A DNA stretch of 64,000 nucleotides from Candidatus Micrarchaeota archaeon (GTDB taxonomy: Archaea > Micrarchaeota > Micrarchaeia > Micrarchaeales > Micrarchaeaceae). Positions 41,126 through 48,531 of the stretch are shown piece by piece. The stretch lies in assembly GCA_028866575.1 (NCBI GenBank), contig JAGWHU010000002.1, positions 62,001 through 126,000 on the forward strand, in the 5' to 3' direction. A model generated the notes under the pieces. The model searched no databases. It was given only the letters and a program-made list of their open reading frames with translations, and was not told where the DNA came from. How positions within the stretch are numbered: the stretch's first letter is position 1; each line of letters begins with the position of its first letter. Both the position numbers and the translations under genes were made by a program.

Positions 41126-42916
41126 ATGTTATTCAAATCGGTTGCTATGAACAGGTTGATATTTGTTGTAGTTGCTGCTATTGTCATAGGAGTTGTGGCC
41201 ACGTACTATCTGCTGGCTGGATTTTCTGGGCATGGAATTCAGCCTCAATCAAACACGACAGTACAAAACTCTGGAGTCAACAACTCGGCCAATAATTCGG
41301 TTGTAAATGCAGCACTCACAGATTGCGCAAAGGCAGGCATATCTGCATCACAATGCCAACGCTATTGCGAAAGCAATCCAAGTGCATGTGGACTCGCAAA
41401 TCCGAATAACAATGCATCAAACCAGTCAGGCAGCCCGCATAACCAGAGCACCCAAAACAATCAGAGTAAATCCCAAAAGGTCTATGTTGGCAAATCTGTG
41501 ACATTCCTTGGACAATTCACTATTAAATTATTGATGATCAACAACTCTCAGGCCGTTCTTAATGTCAGTCAGGGCCAATACTCTAGAGTTGTTCAAATGG
41601 GTCAGTACCAGTATGTGGGTTTCGGTCAGTCAGGCAATGGGCCCTACCTTTTCACATATCAGGTAAATGGCACAGGCCAAAACGGCTGGGTATCCCTTAA
41701 CATGACAAACATCCTGCCCAGTGGATTCAGCCAAGCGCAGAGCGTGCTCGGTAACCAATCCGGCTCAACCGCCCAGTACCAGAACAATTACACCACAAAC
41801 CAGTCACAGTCCAATTACACTGCAAATGGCGGTATAGCATCAAGCCTGATGGCATGCCAAAACCAGACCTACCTTACAGCGTTGCCCGCAAACCTCTCAT
41901 CCATTTCATCCTTATCGCCCATTGGCAATCTTAATCCTCCCGGACACGTCATTCCGTCAGACCATGGGAGCATAAATCTTGTATCCGCAAGCACGCTCCA
42001 GGCCACGGTGTATGCTCCGGGAAACGTTCATATTCTACAGATAGTCTACCAGAACTCAACGCAAGCTGGCAAACACTTTAGCGATTATGGAGTATATTTT
42101 TCGCCATGCAAGCAGCTTGTATTCTATTACGGGCACCTGGATGAGCTTTCTGGTGCACTGCAGCAGCAAATCAGCAATGCAAGCAAGAACGCGTCCTGCC
42201 AAAGCTTCCAAGAGCCAGGCCTAGCATCCAAAACGTGCACATATCATTTCGACTACATGGCAAAGGCAGGGGAAGTTCTAGGTGCCGCCGGAGGGCCAAA
42301 CAGCAACATTAAGGGTTTTGATTTTGGAGGCTATGATCTGCGTACGTCAACCCAGGCATTCATAGACCAGGCCAGGCAGGTCAATAATTTTGGGAGGCCA
42401 TTGAATGCGATATGCCCTGTTAATTATTACACAGGAGCCTTGTACACCGAGCTCTACTCCATAATGAACAATACTGCAAAAGGTTCAAATGGTTACCCAT
42501 CATGCGGCACTGACATGGAGGATATTGCGGGCACCATACAGGGCAACTGGTATCTGAACGGCAGTGCAGCAACTGGTCCGGCAAACTCGAGCCAGCAGAT
42601 GGCCATAGTCCATTATTACGAGAACCCAGCCATAGGCGTTGTCTCCATTGGTGGAGTCGTAGCTCAAGCAAGCCTTAACTACTTCACACCAACCAGCAGC
42701 GGTTACATAAACAGAGAACCATCGCAGGTGACCGCGGACGGACACATATACTGCTACTACCAGAATAATGACAATACGCCATATGGGGCGTCCCCTCTCA
42801 CCGGTTACTTCCTTGTCCAGTTAGTTAATACAAACACTCTAAAGATAGAATACCAGAATGGAGCATGTCCGCAGACCCCATCTTCGTTTAGCAACCCAAC
42901 AATATACGTGCGATAA
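41126..42916 (+). CDS. Large secreted or anchored protein, Ser/Asn/Gln-rich
   Basis: A 596-aa protein with one N-terminal transmembrane helix (residues ~10-31), a ~90-residue low-complexity linker rich in Asn, Ser and Gln, and a large ectodomain with eight or more cysteines, probably disulfide-bonded. No named domain is recognised. It may start at ATG 41126 or 41147. The gene fills the segment between repeats R1 and R2. Its composition is less GC-rich than the chromosomal genes. A surface adhesin or binding protein is possible but unproven. Confidence 0.72.
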   Translation: MLFKSVAMNRLIFVVVAAIVIGVVATYYLLAGFSGHGIQPQSNTTVQNSGVNNSANNSVVNAALTDCAKAGISASQCQRYCESNPSACGLANPNNNASNQSGSPHNQSTQNNQSKSQKVYVGKSVTFLGQFTIKLLMINNSQAVLNVSQGQYSRVVQMGQYQYVGFGQSGNGPYLFTYQVNGTGQNGWVSLNMTNILPSGFSQAQSVLGNQSGSTAQYQNNYTTNQSQSNYTANGGIASSLMACQNQTYLTALPANLSSISSLSPIGNLNPPGHVIPSDHGSINLVSASTLQATVYAPGNVHILQIVYQNSTQAGKHFSDYGVYFSPCKQLVFYYGHLDELSGALQQQISNASKNASCQSFQEPGLASKTCTYHFDYMAKAGEVLGAAGGPNSNIKGFDFGGYDLRTSTQAFIDQARQVNNFGRPLNAICPVNYYTGALYTELYSIMNNTAKGSNGYPSCGTDMEDIAGTIQGNWYLNGSAATGPANSSQQMAIVHYYENPAIGVVSIGGVVAQASLNYFTPTSSGYINREPSQVTADGHIYCYYQNNDNTPYGASPLTGYFLVQLVNTNTLKIEYQNGACPQTPSSFSNPTIYVR

Positions 42917-42924
42917 AAGGACTT

Positions 42925-42978
42925 CTTGAAGCACAAAGCCCGAAGCACAGGATGCGCGTCAGGCACATCCCCGACAAA
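42925..42978 (+). repeat. Island repeat R2 (short form)
   Basis: CTTGAA, a short variable spacer, AGCCCGAAGCA, then CAGGATGCGCGTCAGGCACA and TCCCCGACAAA. The reverse strand can fold as GGATGTG-CCTGACG-CGCATCC. It is nearly identical to R3 and R4. Confidence 0.88.
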
Positions 42979-43053
42979 ATTATATAAATAAGATCTTACA
43001 GAATAGTATTTGGTGGTTATACGATAAGCTCTGACAAGGATCTTATTGCAAAA

Positions 43054-43455
43054 GTGCAGATCAAAGTTAATGCACCTATAGCGAAGGTTTGGGATGCCCT
43101 GATTGACCCAAGGGCAATCAAGCAATATATGCTCGGTGCCGATGCAGTATCAGAATGGAAGGAGGGGAGCCCTATCGTATGGAGAGGGGAATGGAACGGC
43201 AAAAAATACGAAGATAAAGGAAAAATACTAAAGCTGGCTCCTGAGCGCCTCATTAGATACAGTCACTTTAGTCCGCTGGCCGGATTACCCGACGCACCTG
43301 AAAATTACCACATAGTCACTGTAGAATTAGCCAGCAAAGGCACACATACATTGGTGTCTCTATCCCAAACAAACAACCCTACACAAGAGGCTCTGCAGCA
43401 TAATGAGCAGGGGTGGAAAATGATGCTGGACGGGCTTAAAAAATATCTTGAATAG
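43054..43455 (+). CDS. SRPBCC/AHSA1-like ligand-binding protein
   Basis: The 133-aa protein has the helix-grip fold sequence of activator of Hsp90 ATPase homolog 1-like proteins: IKVNAPIAKVWDALIDPRAIKQY at the N terminus, GEWNGKKYEDKGKILKLAPE in the middle and WKMMLDGLKKYLE at the end. Such proteins bind hydrophobic ligands in a cavity. It begins with GTG at 43054, about 65 bp after a TATA-like ATATAAATAA (42981-42990). It fills the 540-bp unit between repeats R2 and R3. Confidence 0.8.
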   Translation: MQIKVNAPIAKVWDALIDPRAIKQYMLGADAVSEWKEGSPIVWRGEWNGKKYEDKGKILKLAPERLIRYSHFSPLAGLPDAPENYHIVTVELASKGTHTLVSLSQTNNPTQEALQHNEQGWKMMLDGLKKYLE

Positions 43456-43462
43456 AGCAGAA

Positions 43463-43516
43463 CTTGAATGCCATAGCCCGAAGCACAAGATGTGCGTCAG
43501 GCACATCCCCGACAAA
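43463..43516 (+). repeat. Island repeat R3 (short form)
   Basis: CTTGAATGCCATAGCCCGAA, then GCACAAGATGTGCGTCAGGC and ACATCCCCGAC. Compared with R2, AGGATGCG has become AAGATGTG, which keeps the stem GATGTG-CCTGACG-CACATC on the other strand fully paired (a G-U pair becomes A-U). Confidence 0.88.
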
Positions 43517-43622
43517 GAACTTTAAAGAATGGGTCTTAATTGATGTAGATCACATACTTTTATTTAAATTATTTAAGCATATAAGGAACGTACAGGGCAG
43601 GTTAGGATACCAATAGATTAGC

Positions 43623-44159
43623 ATGGTCCAATTTATGGCTAAAAGCAAGCAGATGGTTTTTACTATAGGCCACTCAACGCGTAAGCTTAGCGAGTTCGTG
43701 AGGTTGCTTGATGCATATAAGATAAAGGAATTGGTAGATATACGCACCATACCAAAGTCAAGGGCCAATCCGCAGTTCAATGAGAAACGACTCGCCTATG
43801 GCCTGAAGAGGCACCGCATACGCTACAGACATATAAAAGGCCTAGGGGGTCTCAGACATCCATCGAAGAATTCAGTCAATACATATTGGCACAATGCGTC
43901 ATTCAGAGGCTTCGCAGACTATATGCAGACCAGGAAATTCAGGAAGAGCCTCATCGAACTTATAAGTCTAGCAAAGAAAAGGCAGACAGCCATAATGTGT
44001 GCAGAGGCAGTACCGTGGAGGTGCCATAGATCGCTGATAGCGGATGCGCTTCTGGTCAGGGGAGTAAATGTCAGGCATATATTTAGTCCAACAAATTCAA
44101 AACCACACGAGCTAACAAAAAGCGCAAGGGTGAACAGGCTGAATATAGTGTATAAATAA
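43623..44159 (+). CDS. DUF488 family protein
   Basis: The 178-aa protein matches DUF488: FTIGHSTRKLSEFVRLLDAY near residues 13-32, LVDIRTIPKSRANPQFN, and CAEAVPWRCHRSLIADAL near 126-143 with the conserved Cys and Arg/His. Function is not established. It shares the R3-R4 segment with a small membrane protein and a hemerythrin-like protein. Starts at ATG 43623 or 43635 are both possible. A second, different DUF488 (YeaO-like) protein is encoded at 63405-63830. Confidence 0.85.
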   Translation: MVQFMAKSKQMVFTIGHSTRKLSEFVRLLDAYKIKELVDIRTIPKSRANPQFNEKRLAYGLKRHRIRYRHIKGLGGLRHPSKNSVNTYWHNASFRGFADYMQTRKFRKSLIELISLAKKRQTAIMCAEAVPWRCHRSLIADALLVRGVNVRHIFSPTNSKPHELTKSARVNRLNIVYK

Positions 44160-44188
44160 CCGGTCTGCAAGAGATAATCGGTGCGTTT

Positions 44189-44605
44189 ATGGATAATGTT
44201 GCTGCAACGAGCAAGATGGTAAGGCTTTACATAGCTACGGGGTTCTTGTATTTCGTAATCGGTACGATACTTCTTGCCTTTAACTTGTCAGGCGCAGTTG
44301 CCGTAGATAGAGACCCGATATTCATACTATTATTGTATGGTTTTGTAACGCAGCTGATTTTTGGCGTATCATATATCTTTGTGCCTGGGGTTTCACGCCA
44401 TAGTGGCTCAAATTATAAGGTTATAGCCGCAGAATACGTCCTCTTAAATGCAGGGATAATTGCATTCGAGGGCGTTGCACTTGCAGGCAAGAAGGAAGTA
44501 GCAGTGATCCTGGGAGGGCTGATAACGATGATCGTGGCTGTTTTGTTGCATGCAGTCAACATATGGCACACGATAATCGGCAGGAAAAGCGGAAATACGA
44601 CATAG
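44189..44605 (+). CDS. Four-helix integral membrane protein
   Basis: A 138-aa protein with four hydrophobic helices (residues ~11-31, 43-64, 77-96, 104-126) and short loops. The first half, with a GFLYFVIGTILLAF helix and an FGVSYIFVPGVSRHSG segment containing a His, recalls small heme-copper-related membrane subunits, but I cannot assign it. It lies between DUF488 and the hemerythrin-like gene. Confidence 0.65.
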   Translation: MDNVAATSKMVRLYIATGFLYFVIGTILLAFNLSGAVAVDRDPIFILLLYGFVTQLIFGVSYIFVPGVSRHSGSNYKVIAAEYVLLNAGIIAFEGVALAGKKEVAVILGGLITMIVAVLLHAVNIWHTIIGRKSGNTT

Positions 44606-44613
44606 CATGATAA

Positions 44614-45177
44614 TTATACCATCCTTGATAGTGCCTCATTCTTTGCTTTATCATCGATATAATTATCTATCCACGGATACATGTCTTCTTCCTCCATCTT
44701 ATCATGTGCTGCTAGCAACTGCTCCAAGTCATTCTCAAGGGTTGTATCTCTGGCTTTTAAGCTATCAGCCAATCCCCTTAAATCATCTTTAATCCTGTTA
44801 TGCTGCACTATCAGTTCGTCTATTATCGGTGAATCGTCCCCCATCTTCTTCTTGGCAAGCGGGAATAGGATATCTTCCTCCCATTTTATATGACGATCAA
44901 TTCCTGCCCTAAATTCCAAAAAGAGTTGCTCTGCTTCTGCCGCTTTTTTCGATTTCCTGAACTCCTGGAAAATGTATTCAAGCCTTGAATGGTCTCTGGA
45001 CATGAATCCATATATGTCTTGCCCCTTCTTAGAGTAGGCGCCCTTTGCCTGCTTCCATACATCCCATGCGATGGCAAACTTTATTATCTGCGGTTCTGTG
45101 CCTTTTGTTGCTTCATCCAACGTAAGTTTGTACTTGGCTTTCATGTATTCCAAGAACTCTTTATCGTACTGTTCCAT
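44614..45177 (-). CDS. Hemerythrin-like (HHE) protein
   Basis: The 187-aa protein has the HHE cation-binding pattern: a His in SRDHSRLEYIFQEFR near residues 60-74, HIKWEEDILFPLAKK near 96-110, QHNRIKDDLRGLAD near 124-137, and AAHDKMEEEDMYPWID near 157-172. These residues bind a di-iron centre for oxygen or NO sensing or storage. The ATG at 45177 is preferred because the longer frame would run through repeat R4. It is convergent with the membrane protein gene. Confidence 0.85.
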   Translation of the reverse strand: MEQYDKEFLEYMKAKYKLTLDEATKGTEPQIIKFAIAWDVWKQAKGAYSKKGQDIYGFMSRDHSRLEYIFQEFRKSKKAAEAEQLFLEFRAGIDRHIKWEEDILFPLAKKKMGDDSPIIDELIVQHNRIKDDLRGLADSLKARDTTLENDLEQLLAAHDKMEEEDMYPWIDNYIDDKAKNEALSRMV

Positions 45178-45268
45178 ACAGTATAAGTTGTCTTTTAAGC
45201 AATTTAAGCGTTGCGGGATGCAACGTATACTGCAAATTCCTATTGGACTATTGAGCGCTGTGGTTGAC

Positions 45269-45322
45269 CTTGAAGTGTATAGCCCGAAGCACAAGATGTG
45301 CGTCAGGCACATCCCCGACAAG
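45269..45322 (+). repeat. Island repeat R4 (short form)
   Basis: CTTGAAGTGTATAGCCCGAA, then GCACAAGATGTGCGTCAGGC and ACATCCCCGACAAGG. It is the same as R3 over the core and lies between the divergent hemerythrin-like and RibD-like genes. Confidence 0.88.
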
Positions 45323-45372
45323 GAAACTTAATAAATAACCAAGTTTAAATAACTTAAATAAAAGTTGATAAC

Positions 45373-45966
45373 ATGAGAAAAATAATCGTCATAACAATGA
45401 TTACGCTAGATGGGGTAATGCAAGCCCCCGGCGGACCAGAGGAAGACACATCAAGCGGTTTCAAATATGGTGGGTGGACAGCACCGTTTTCGAATGACAA
45501 CGGGAGCGATTTCTTCCAAAAAAATATGCAGCCTGCAGAATATCTATTAGGTAGAAAAACATTCGAGATTTTTGCCAGCTACTGGCCACAGCACAAAGAC
45601 ATCTGGCCCGGCATAAACGATGGCATGAAGTACGTTCTGAGCAACACTCTGGAAAAGTCAGATTGGGGGAACACCGCATTCCTCAAAAATTTGACAGATA
45701 TAAAGAAACTTAAAGATTCAAACGGTTCTGACCTTCATGTTTGGGGCAGCGGCAAGCTCATACAGCTACTAATGAAGAATGATTTAGTTGATGAGTTCAG
45801 ATTAGTAACATATCCGTTGACGCTTGGTCAAGGGCAAAAGTTATTTGCAGAGGGCACAATTCCGGTCACATTCAAACTAACAGAGAGTACGGCCACGCCA
45901 AGCGGCGTTGTTATGGCGAACTACAAGCGAGCTGGGGAAGTTAAGACAGGAACTGTTGGTGAGTAG
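45373..45966 (+). CDS. RibD C-terminal / dihydrofolate-reductase-like protein
   Basis: The 197-aa protein has the reductase fold seen in RibD C-terminal and YyaP/YwjB-type proteins: IITMITLDGVMQAPGG-like N terminus (here IVITMITLDGVMQAPGG), LLGRKTFEIFASYWP near 58-72, YVLSNTLEKSDWGN, HVWGSGKLIQLLMKNDLVDE near 122-141, and YPLTLGQGQKLF. These use NADPH to reduce small heterocycles; the substrate is unknown. It is alone in the R4-R5 segment. Confidence 0.85.
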   Translation: MRKIIVITMITLDGVMQAPGGPEEDTSSGFKYGGWTAPFSNDNGSDFFQKNMQPAEYLLGRKTFEIFASYWPQHKDIWPGINDGMKYVLSNTLEKSDWGNTAFLKNLTDIKKLKDSNGSDLHVWGSGKLIQLLMKNDLVDEFRLVTYPLTLGQGQKLFAEGTIPVTFKLTESTATPSGVVMANYKRAGEVKTGTVGE

Positions 45967-46011
45967 TCTGTTCACCAAAATAGCAAATTACTTCTAGTGT
46001 CAAGAACCCTA

Positions 46012-46041
46012 CGCCCGAAGCAGGCAACAGGATGAGAAGTC
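46012..46041 (+). repeat. Island repeat R5
   Basis: CGCCCGAAGCAGGCAACAGG followed by ATGAGAAGTCC, the same as the 3' part of R6 (47222-47252). The long flank is not present here. It marks the left end of the second 1.2-kb duplicated unit. Confidence 0.85.
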
Positions 46042-46121
46042 CCACGCCCGGTGTTTTTTCTAGGCATAGATTTCACTTTTAGCATTACTATGTTAACTTA
46101 TATAAAATGGTTTGTAAATTT

Positions 46122-46397
46122 CTACACCCTTAGCGCTATTTTATGATTATTCTTCTTTGATTCTCTACCAAATATTTTATGCGGTATCCCAAGTCTTTCA
46201 AGCTCCTTGACTTGAAAACCCCAAACAATGGAAACGTGTTCACCGTCTATATAAGCTCCTTGTCGAACACCACCTATTTCTGACATTGCCTCTTTCCCCT
46301 CTATTCTAGCCTTCCTATTGGGAAATGTCAACATGTACGTATTTTCATCTTTTATTTGAGATCCATTTTGTTCAAGTTTTGCTTTTTCCTTAGTCAT
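46122..46397 (-). CDS. Small partner protein of duplicated module, copy 2
   Basis: A 91-aa protein, homologous to the product of 47297-47590. Shared positions include LEQNGSQIKDENTYMLTFP against IEQNEMQVEDRKTYAITFP, a following R-K-x-R-I-x-G, a central Gly-x-Tyr, then QVKELERLGIP against QVKVLDKLGIP, and a C-terminal Ala-Leu-Arg. No named domain is recognised. It always follows the larger gene on the same strand and precedes a repeat. A partner or regulator of the larger protein is likely. Confidence 0.7.
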   Translation of the reverse strand: MTKEKAKLEQNGSQIKDENTYMLTFPNRKARIEGKEAMSEIGGVRQGAYIDGEHVSIVWGFQVKELERLGIPHKIFGRESKKNNHKIALRV

Positions 46398-46439
46398 AAA
46401 ATCCCTTATTTTATCTTATATATAGAATTCAAGGTTATT

Positions 46440-47051
46440 TTAATTTTGCTTTTTTCTCAAATTTCTTATTTCCCTTAATAATGGTTTAACATCAGGTGAA
46501 ATGCCTGGTACGATTGTAATTTCACTCTGTTCGATTACTATTATCTTCTCTTTCGAATGCTCTTCTAATATTCGCCTTAATTTTTTGAAATATTCCATAG
46601 CATTATTATGTCGGAGAGTATAAACTTCATAACGTGCATGTTTATTTACAATTGTTTTCTTTTTCTTATTTATCCATGCACCTCTTATTGTAGGTGATGT
46701 AAGTATATGCGGTACTCCAATGGGCGTTTCAGGTAAAAACGGTAAGAATTCTTTTGGAATGCTCTTTAATTCTTCTCTTGAATATTTTGCTTTATATCTA
46801 AAATTTGTGTAACCACCTAAATGTTTTCCAAAATGTACTTCAAGCGTGTCCAGATCTGCACTTGTAAAAATTGATTTTTCTACGGGAAAAGGTTTTCTAG
46901 GTATCTTCTTCTCTTCGCTTATGGGTAATAAAAGGGTAAACTTGAAATGATAACCTTCCAATACTGGTTTAAAGACACCGGTGTAAGATGTTCTAAATAC
47001 TGCTAATTTCCTGCCTAGTAACTTTTCTTTATTTACATCTTTCGTGCTCAT
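46440..47051 (-). CDS. Larger protein of duplicated two-gene module, copy 2
   Basis: A 203-aa basic protein, homologous to the product of 47651-48283 over its full length. Conserved blocks include LEGYHFKFTLLLPISEEK, a PHILTSPTIRGAW stretch, VNKHARYEVYTLRH, and the C-terminal KEKIIVIEQSEITIVPGIS. The C terminus is a basic coiled-coil-like helix. I recognise no family. The gene is strongly AT-rich. The promoter and repeat R6 lie upstream. Confidence 0.72.
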   Translation of the reverse strand: MSTKDVNKEKLLGRKLAVFRTSYTGVFKPVLEGYHFKFTLLLPISEEKKIPRKPFPVEKSIFTSADLDTLEVHFGKHLGGYTNFRYKAKYSREELKSIPKEFLPFLPETPIGVPHILTSPTIRGAWINKKKKTIVNKHARYEVYTLRHNNAMEYFKKLRRILEEHSKEKIIVIEQSEITIVPGISPDVKPLLREIRNLRKKQN

Positions 47052-47134
47052 TTTATCACAAAATTATACTGTTTATAAGATATAATAATGTTTCAGAAAG
47101 ATGGAATTTTAGATGTGTATTTTTGATTTTAAGG

Positions 47135-47252
47135 CACCTAACCTGCCATACTAACGCCCTTACAAGGCGTACAGACTAAGCATTCTCTTTAGACGACAAG
47201 CTAAGCAAAATAAGCAAATTTCGCCCGAAGCAGGCAACAGGATGAGAAGTCC
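47135..47252 (+). repeat. Island repeat R6 (long form)
   Basis: The flank runs from CACCTAACC (47135) through hairpin ACGCC/GGCGT with loop CTTACAA (47154-47170), then CTAAGC twice, and ends with the tRNA-tail CGCCCGAAGCAG (47222-47233) and GCAACAGGATGAGAAGTCC as in R5. A GCCC-TTTTGTTTT-GGGC hairpin follows at 47256-47272, which may end transcription of the neighbouring gene. Confidence 0.87.
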
Positions 47253-47296
47253 TTCGCCCTTTTGTTTTGGGCATAGTTACACCAATAATATTGAAT

Positions 47297-47590
47297 TTAC
47301 CTTCTTAATGCAACAGATTTACTGTTTCCATTTGATTTTCTTTTGAAGAATTCCCAAGGTATCCCTAATTTATCAAGAACTTTGACCTGGTAGCCTTTGG
47401 CTACTGTTACATCTTGGCCATCATCCGACATGCTTGATGATGTACCTGGATATATTCCCATAAGTATATAGTTTCCATCTATTCTAGATTTGCGTGTAGG
47501 AAATGTTATTGCATAGGTTTTACGGTCTTCTACTTGCATTTCATTTTGTTCTATTTTTTTGACTTTACTTCTTGTAAGCTTTTCAGACAT
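47297..47590 (-). CDS. Small partner protein of duplicated module, copy 1
   Basis: A 97-aa protein homologous to the product of 46122-46397 (see that entry for matching positions). It contains KTYAITFPTRKSRIDGNY near residues 25-42 and KGYQVKVLDKLGIPWEFFKR near 66-85. It follows the larger module gene by 60 bp on the same strand. The ATG at 47590 was chosen over a GTG three codons upstream. Function unknown. Confidence 0.7.
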   Translation of the reverse strand: MSEKLTRSKVKKIEQNEMQVEDRKTYAITFPTRKSRIDGNYILMGIYPGTSSSMSDDGQDVTVAKGYQVKVLDKLGIPWEFFKRKSNGNSKSVALRR

Positions 47591-47650
47591 CAATATCACA
47601 TATTAATTGTGTTTGTTTGAATATAAATATGTTACGGCAATTATAATTTG

Positions 47651-48283
47651 TCACATAGATTTTATCTTTTGCTTTAACCTTTTGTTATCATTTTTCAATT
47701 TCTCAACTTTTCTTAAGAGGTTTCTAGTTTCTGATGAAATGCTTGGAAGTATAGTAACTTCTGACTGTTCGATTAGAATTACTTTTTCTTTTGAGTATTT
47801 CTCTAGTATCTCTTTTAGATCCTTGAAATATTCAACAGCTTTATCATGTCTTTGGGTATAAATATGATATTGAGCATGCTCATTAACAATAGGTCTTCTA
47901 TTTTCGTCTACCCAAGAACCTTTTAGTGTAGGTGAAGTTAATATATGTGGCGATACTCCAGGTAATGGCATTTCAGGAAGTATATATTTTGGTATGTTTC
48001 CTATTTCGCGCTTTGTATATGTTATGTCGTATCTAAATTGGGTGACACCTTTGAATTGACTAATGAAAAGTTTCCTGAGTGCATCTAAATCAGTCTTTCC
48101 GAAGATTATCTGTTGTATGGGGTATTTTCCCTTTGTTACTTTTTCTTCGCTTATTGGAAGAAATATACTAAATTTGTAGTGATATCCCTCAAGCGTCGGC
48201 TTGAAGAATTCTAAATGTTTATCATACGTTCTCAGTTGCTTCAAGCTCTTGCTAAGTGGTTCTTCTTTAGTTATACCTTTCAT
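47651..48283 (-). CDS. Larger protein of duplicated two-gene module, copy 1
   Basis: A 210-aa basic protein, homolog of the product of 46440-47051. It has LEGYHYKFSIFLPISEEK, then PHILTSPTLKGSW, VNEHAQYHIYTQRHDKAVEY and KEKVILIEQSEVTILPSIS, ending in a Lys-rich helix. I do not recognise a family. It lies next to the tRNA-Asn gene with its promoter just inside the flank of R7. Its own DNA is strongly AT-rich. Confidence 0.72.
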   Translation of the reverse strand: MKGITKEEPLSKSLKQLRTYDKHLEFFKPTLEGYHYKFSIFLPISEEKVTKGKYPIQQIIFGKTDLDALRKLFISQFKGVTQFRYDITYTKREIGNIPKYILPEMPLPGVSPHILTSPTLKGSWVDENRRPIVNEHAQYHIYTQRHDKAVEYFKDLKEILEKYSKEKVILIEQSEVTILPSISSETRNLLRKVEKLKNDNKRLKQKIKSM

Positions 48284-48366
48284 TTTATCGCATAATTATA
48301 CCGCCAAGGAAATATAATAATGTTTCAGAAAGATGGAATTTTCGGAAGTATATTTTGATTTTAGGA

Positions 48367-48466
48367 CACATAACCTGACATATTAACGCCCAACCAAGGC
48401 GTACAAATCAAGCATTCTCTTCCGACGACAAGTTAAGCAAAATAAGCCATTTTCGCCCGAAGCAGG
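48367..48466 (+). repeat. Island repeat R7 (long form, contiguous with tRNA-Asn)
   Basis: The flank CACATAACC (48367) through hairpin ACGCC/GGCGT with loop CAACCAA and the CTAAGC-like pair (TCAAGC, GTTAAGC) ends in CGCCCGAAGCAGG, which here is the real 3' end of tRNA-Asn (48454-48466). R1 and R6 share this flank, so they are displaced copies of the tRNA downstream region. Confidence 0.9.
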
Positions 48467-48525
48467 GATCGAACCTGCAACCTATTGGTTAACAGCCAAT
48501 CGCTCTACCATTGAGCTATTCGGGC
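48454..48525 (-). tRNA. tRNA-Asn (GUU)
   Basis: Acceptor GCCCGAA/TTCGGGC, D arm GCTC/GAGC, anticodon stem ATTGG/CCAAT with loop CTGTTAA, and T arm GCAGG-TTCGATC-CCTGC form a clean 72-nt cloverleaf. The discriminator is G, no CCA is encoded, and there is no intron. Its 3' end (GCCCGAAGCA on the plus strand) is repeated six more times across the island to the left. Confidence 0.96.
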
Positions 48526-48531
48526 ATATCC

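Noticed and set aside
42420-42671. Minus-strand open frames inside the large surface protein gene
   Set aside because: They shadow the long plus-strand gene and show low-complexity antisense composition.
40972-48466. Regular repeats suggested a CRISPR array
   Set aside because: Spacing is ~0.5-1.9 kb with genes between, repeats vary in length and include tRNA sequence, and no cas genes are present.
40972-48466. Classical integron
   Set aside because: No integrase gene, no attI, and no single site matches both attC ends; the repeats are tied to tRNA-Asn. Kept only as a resemblance in the findings.
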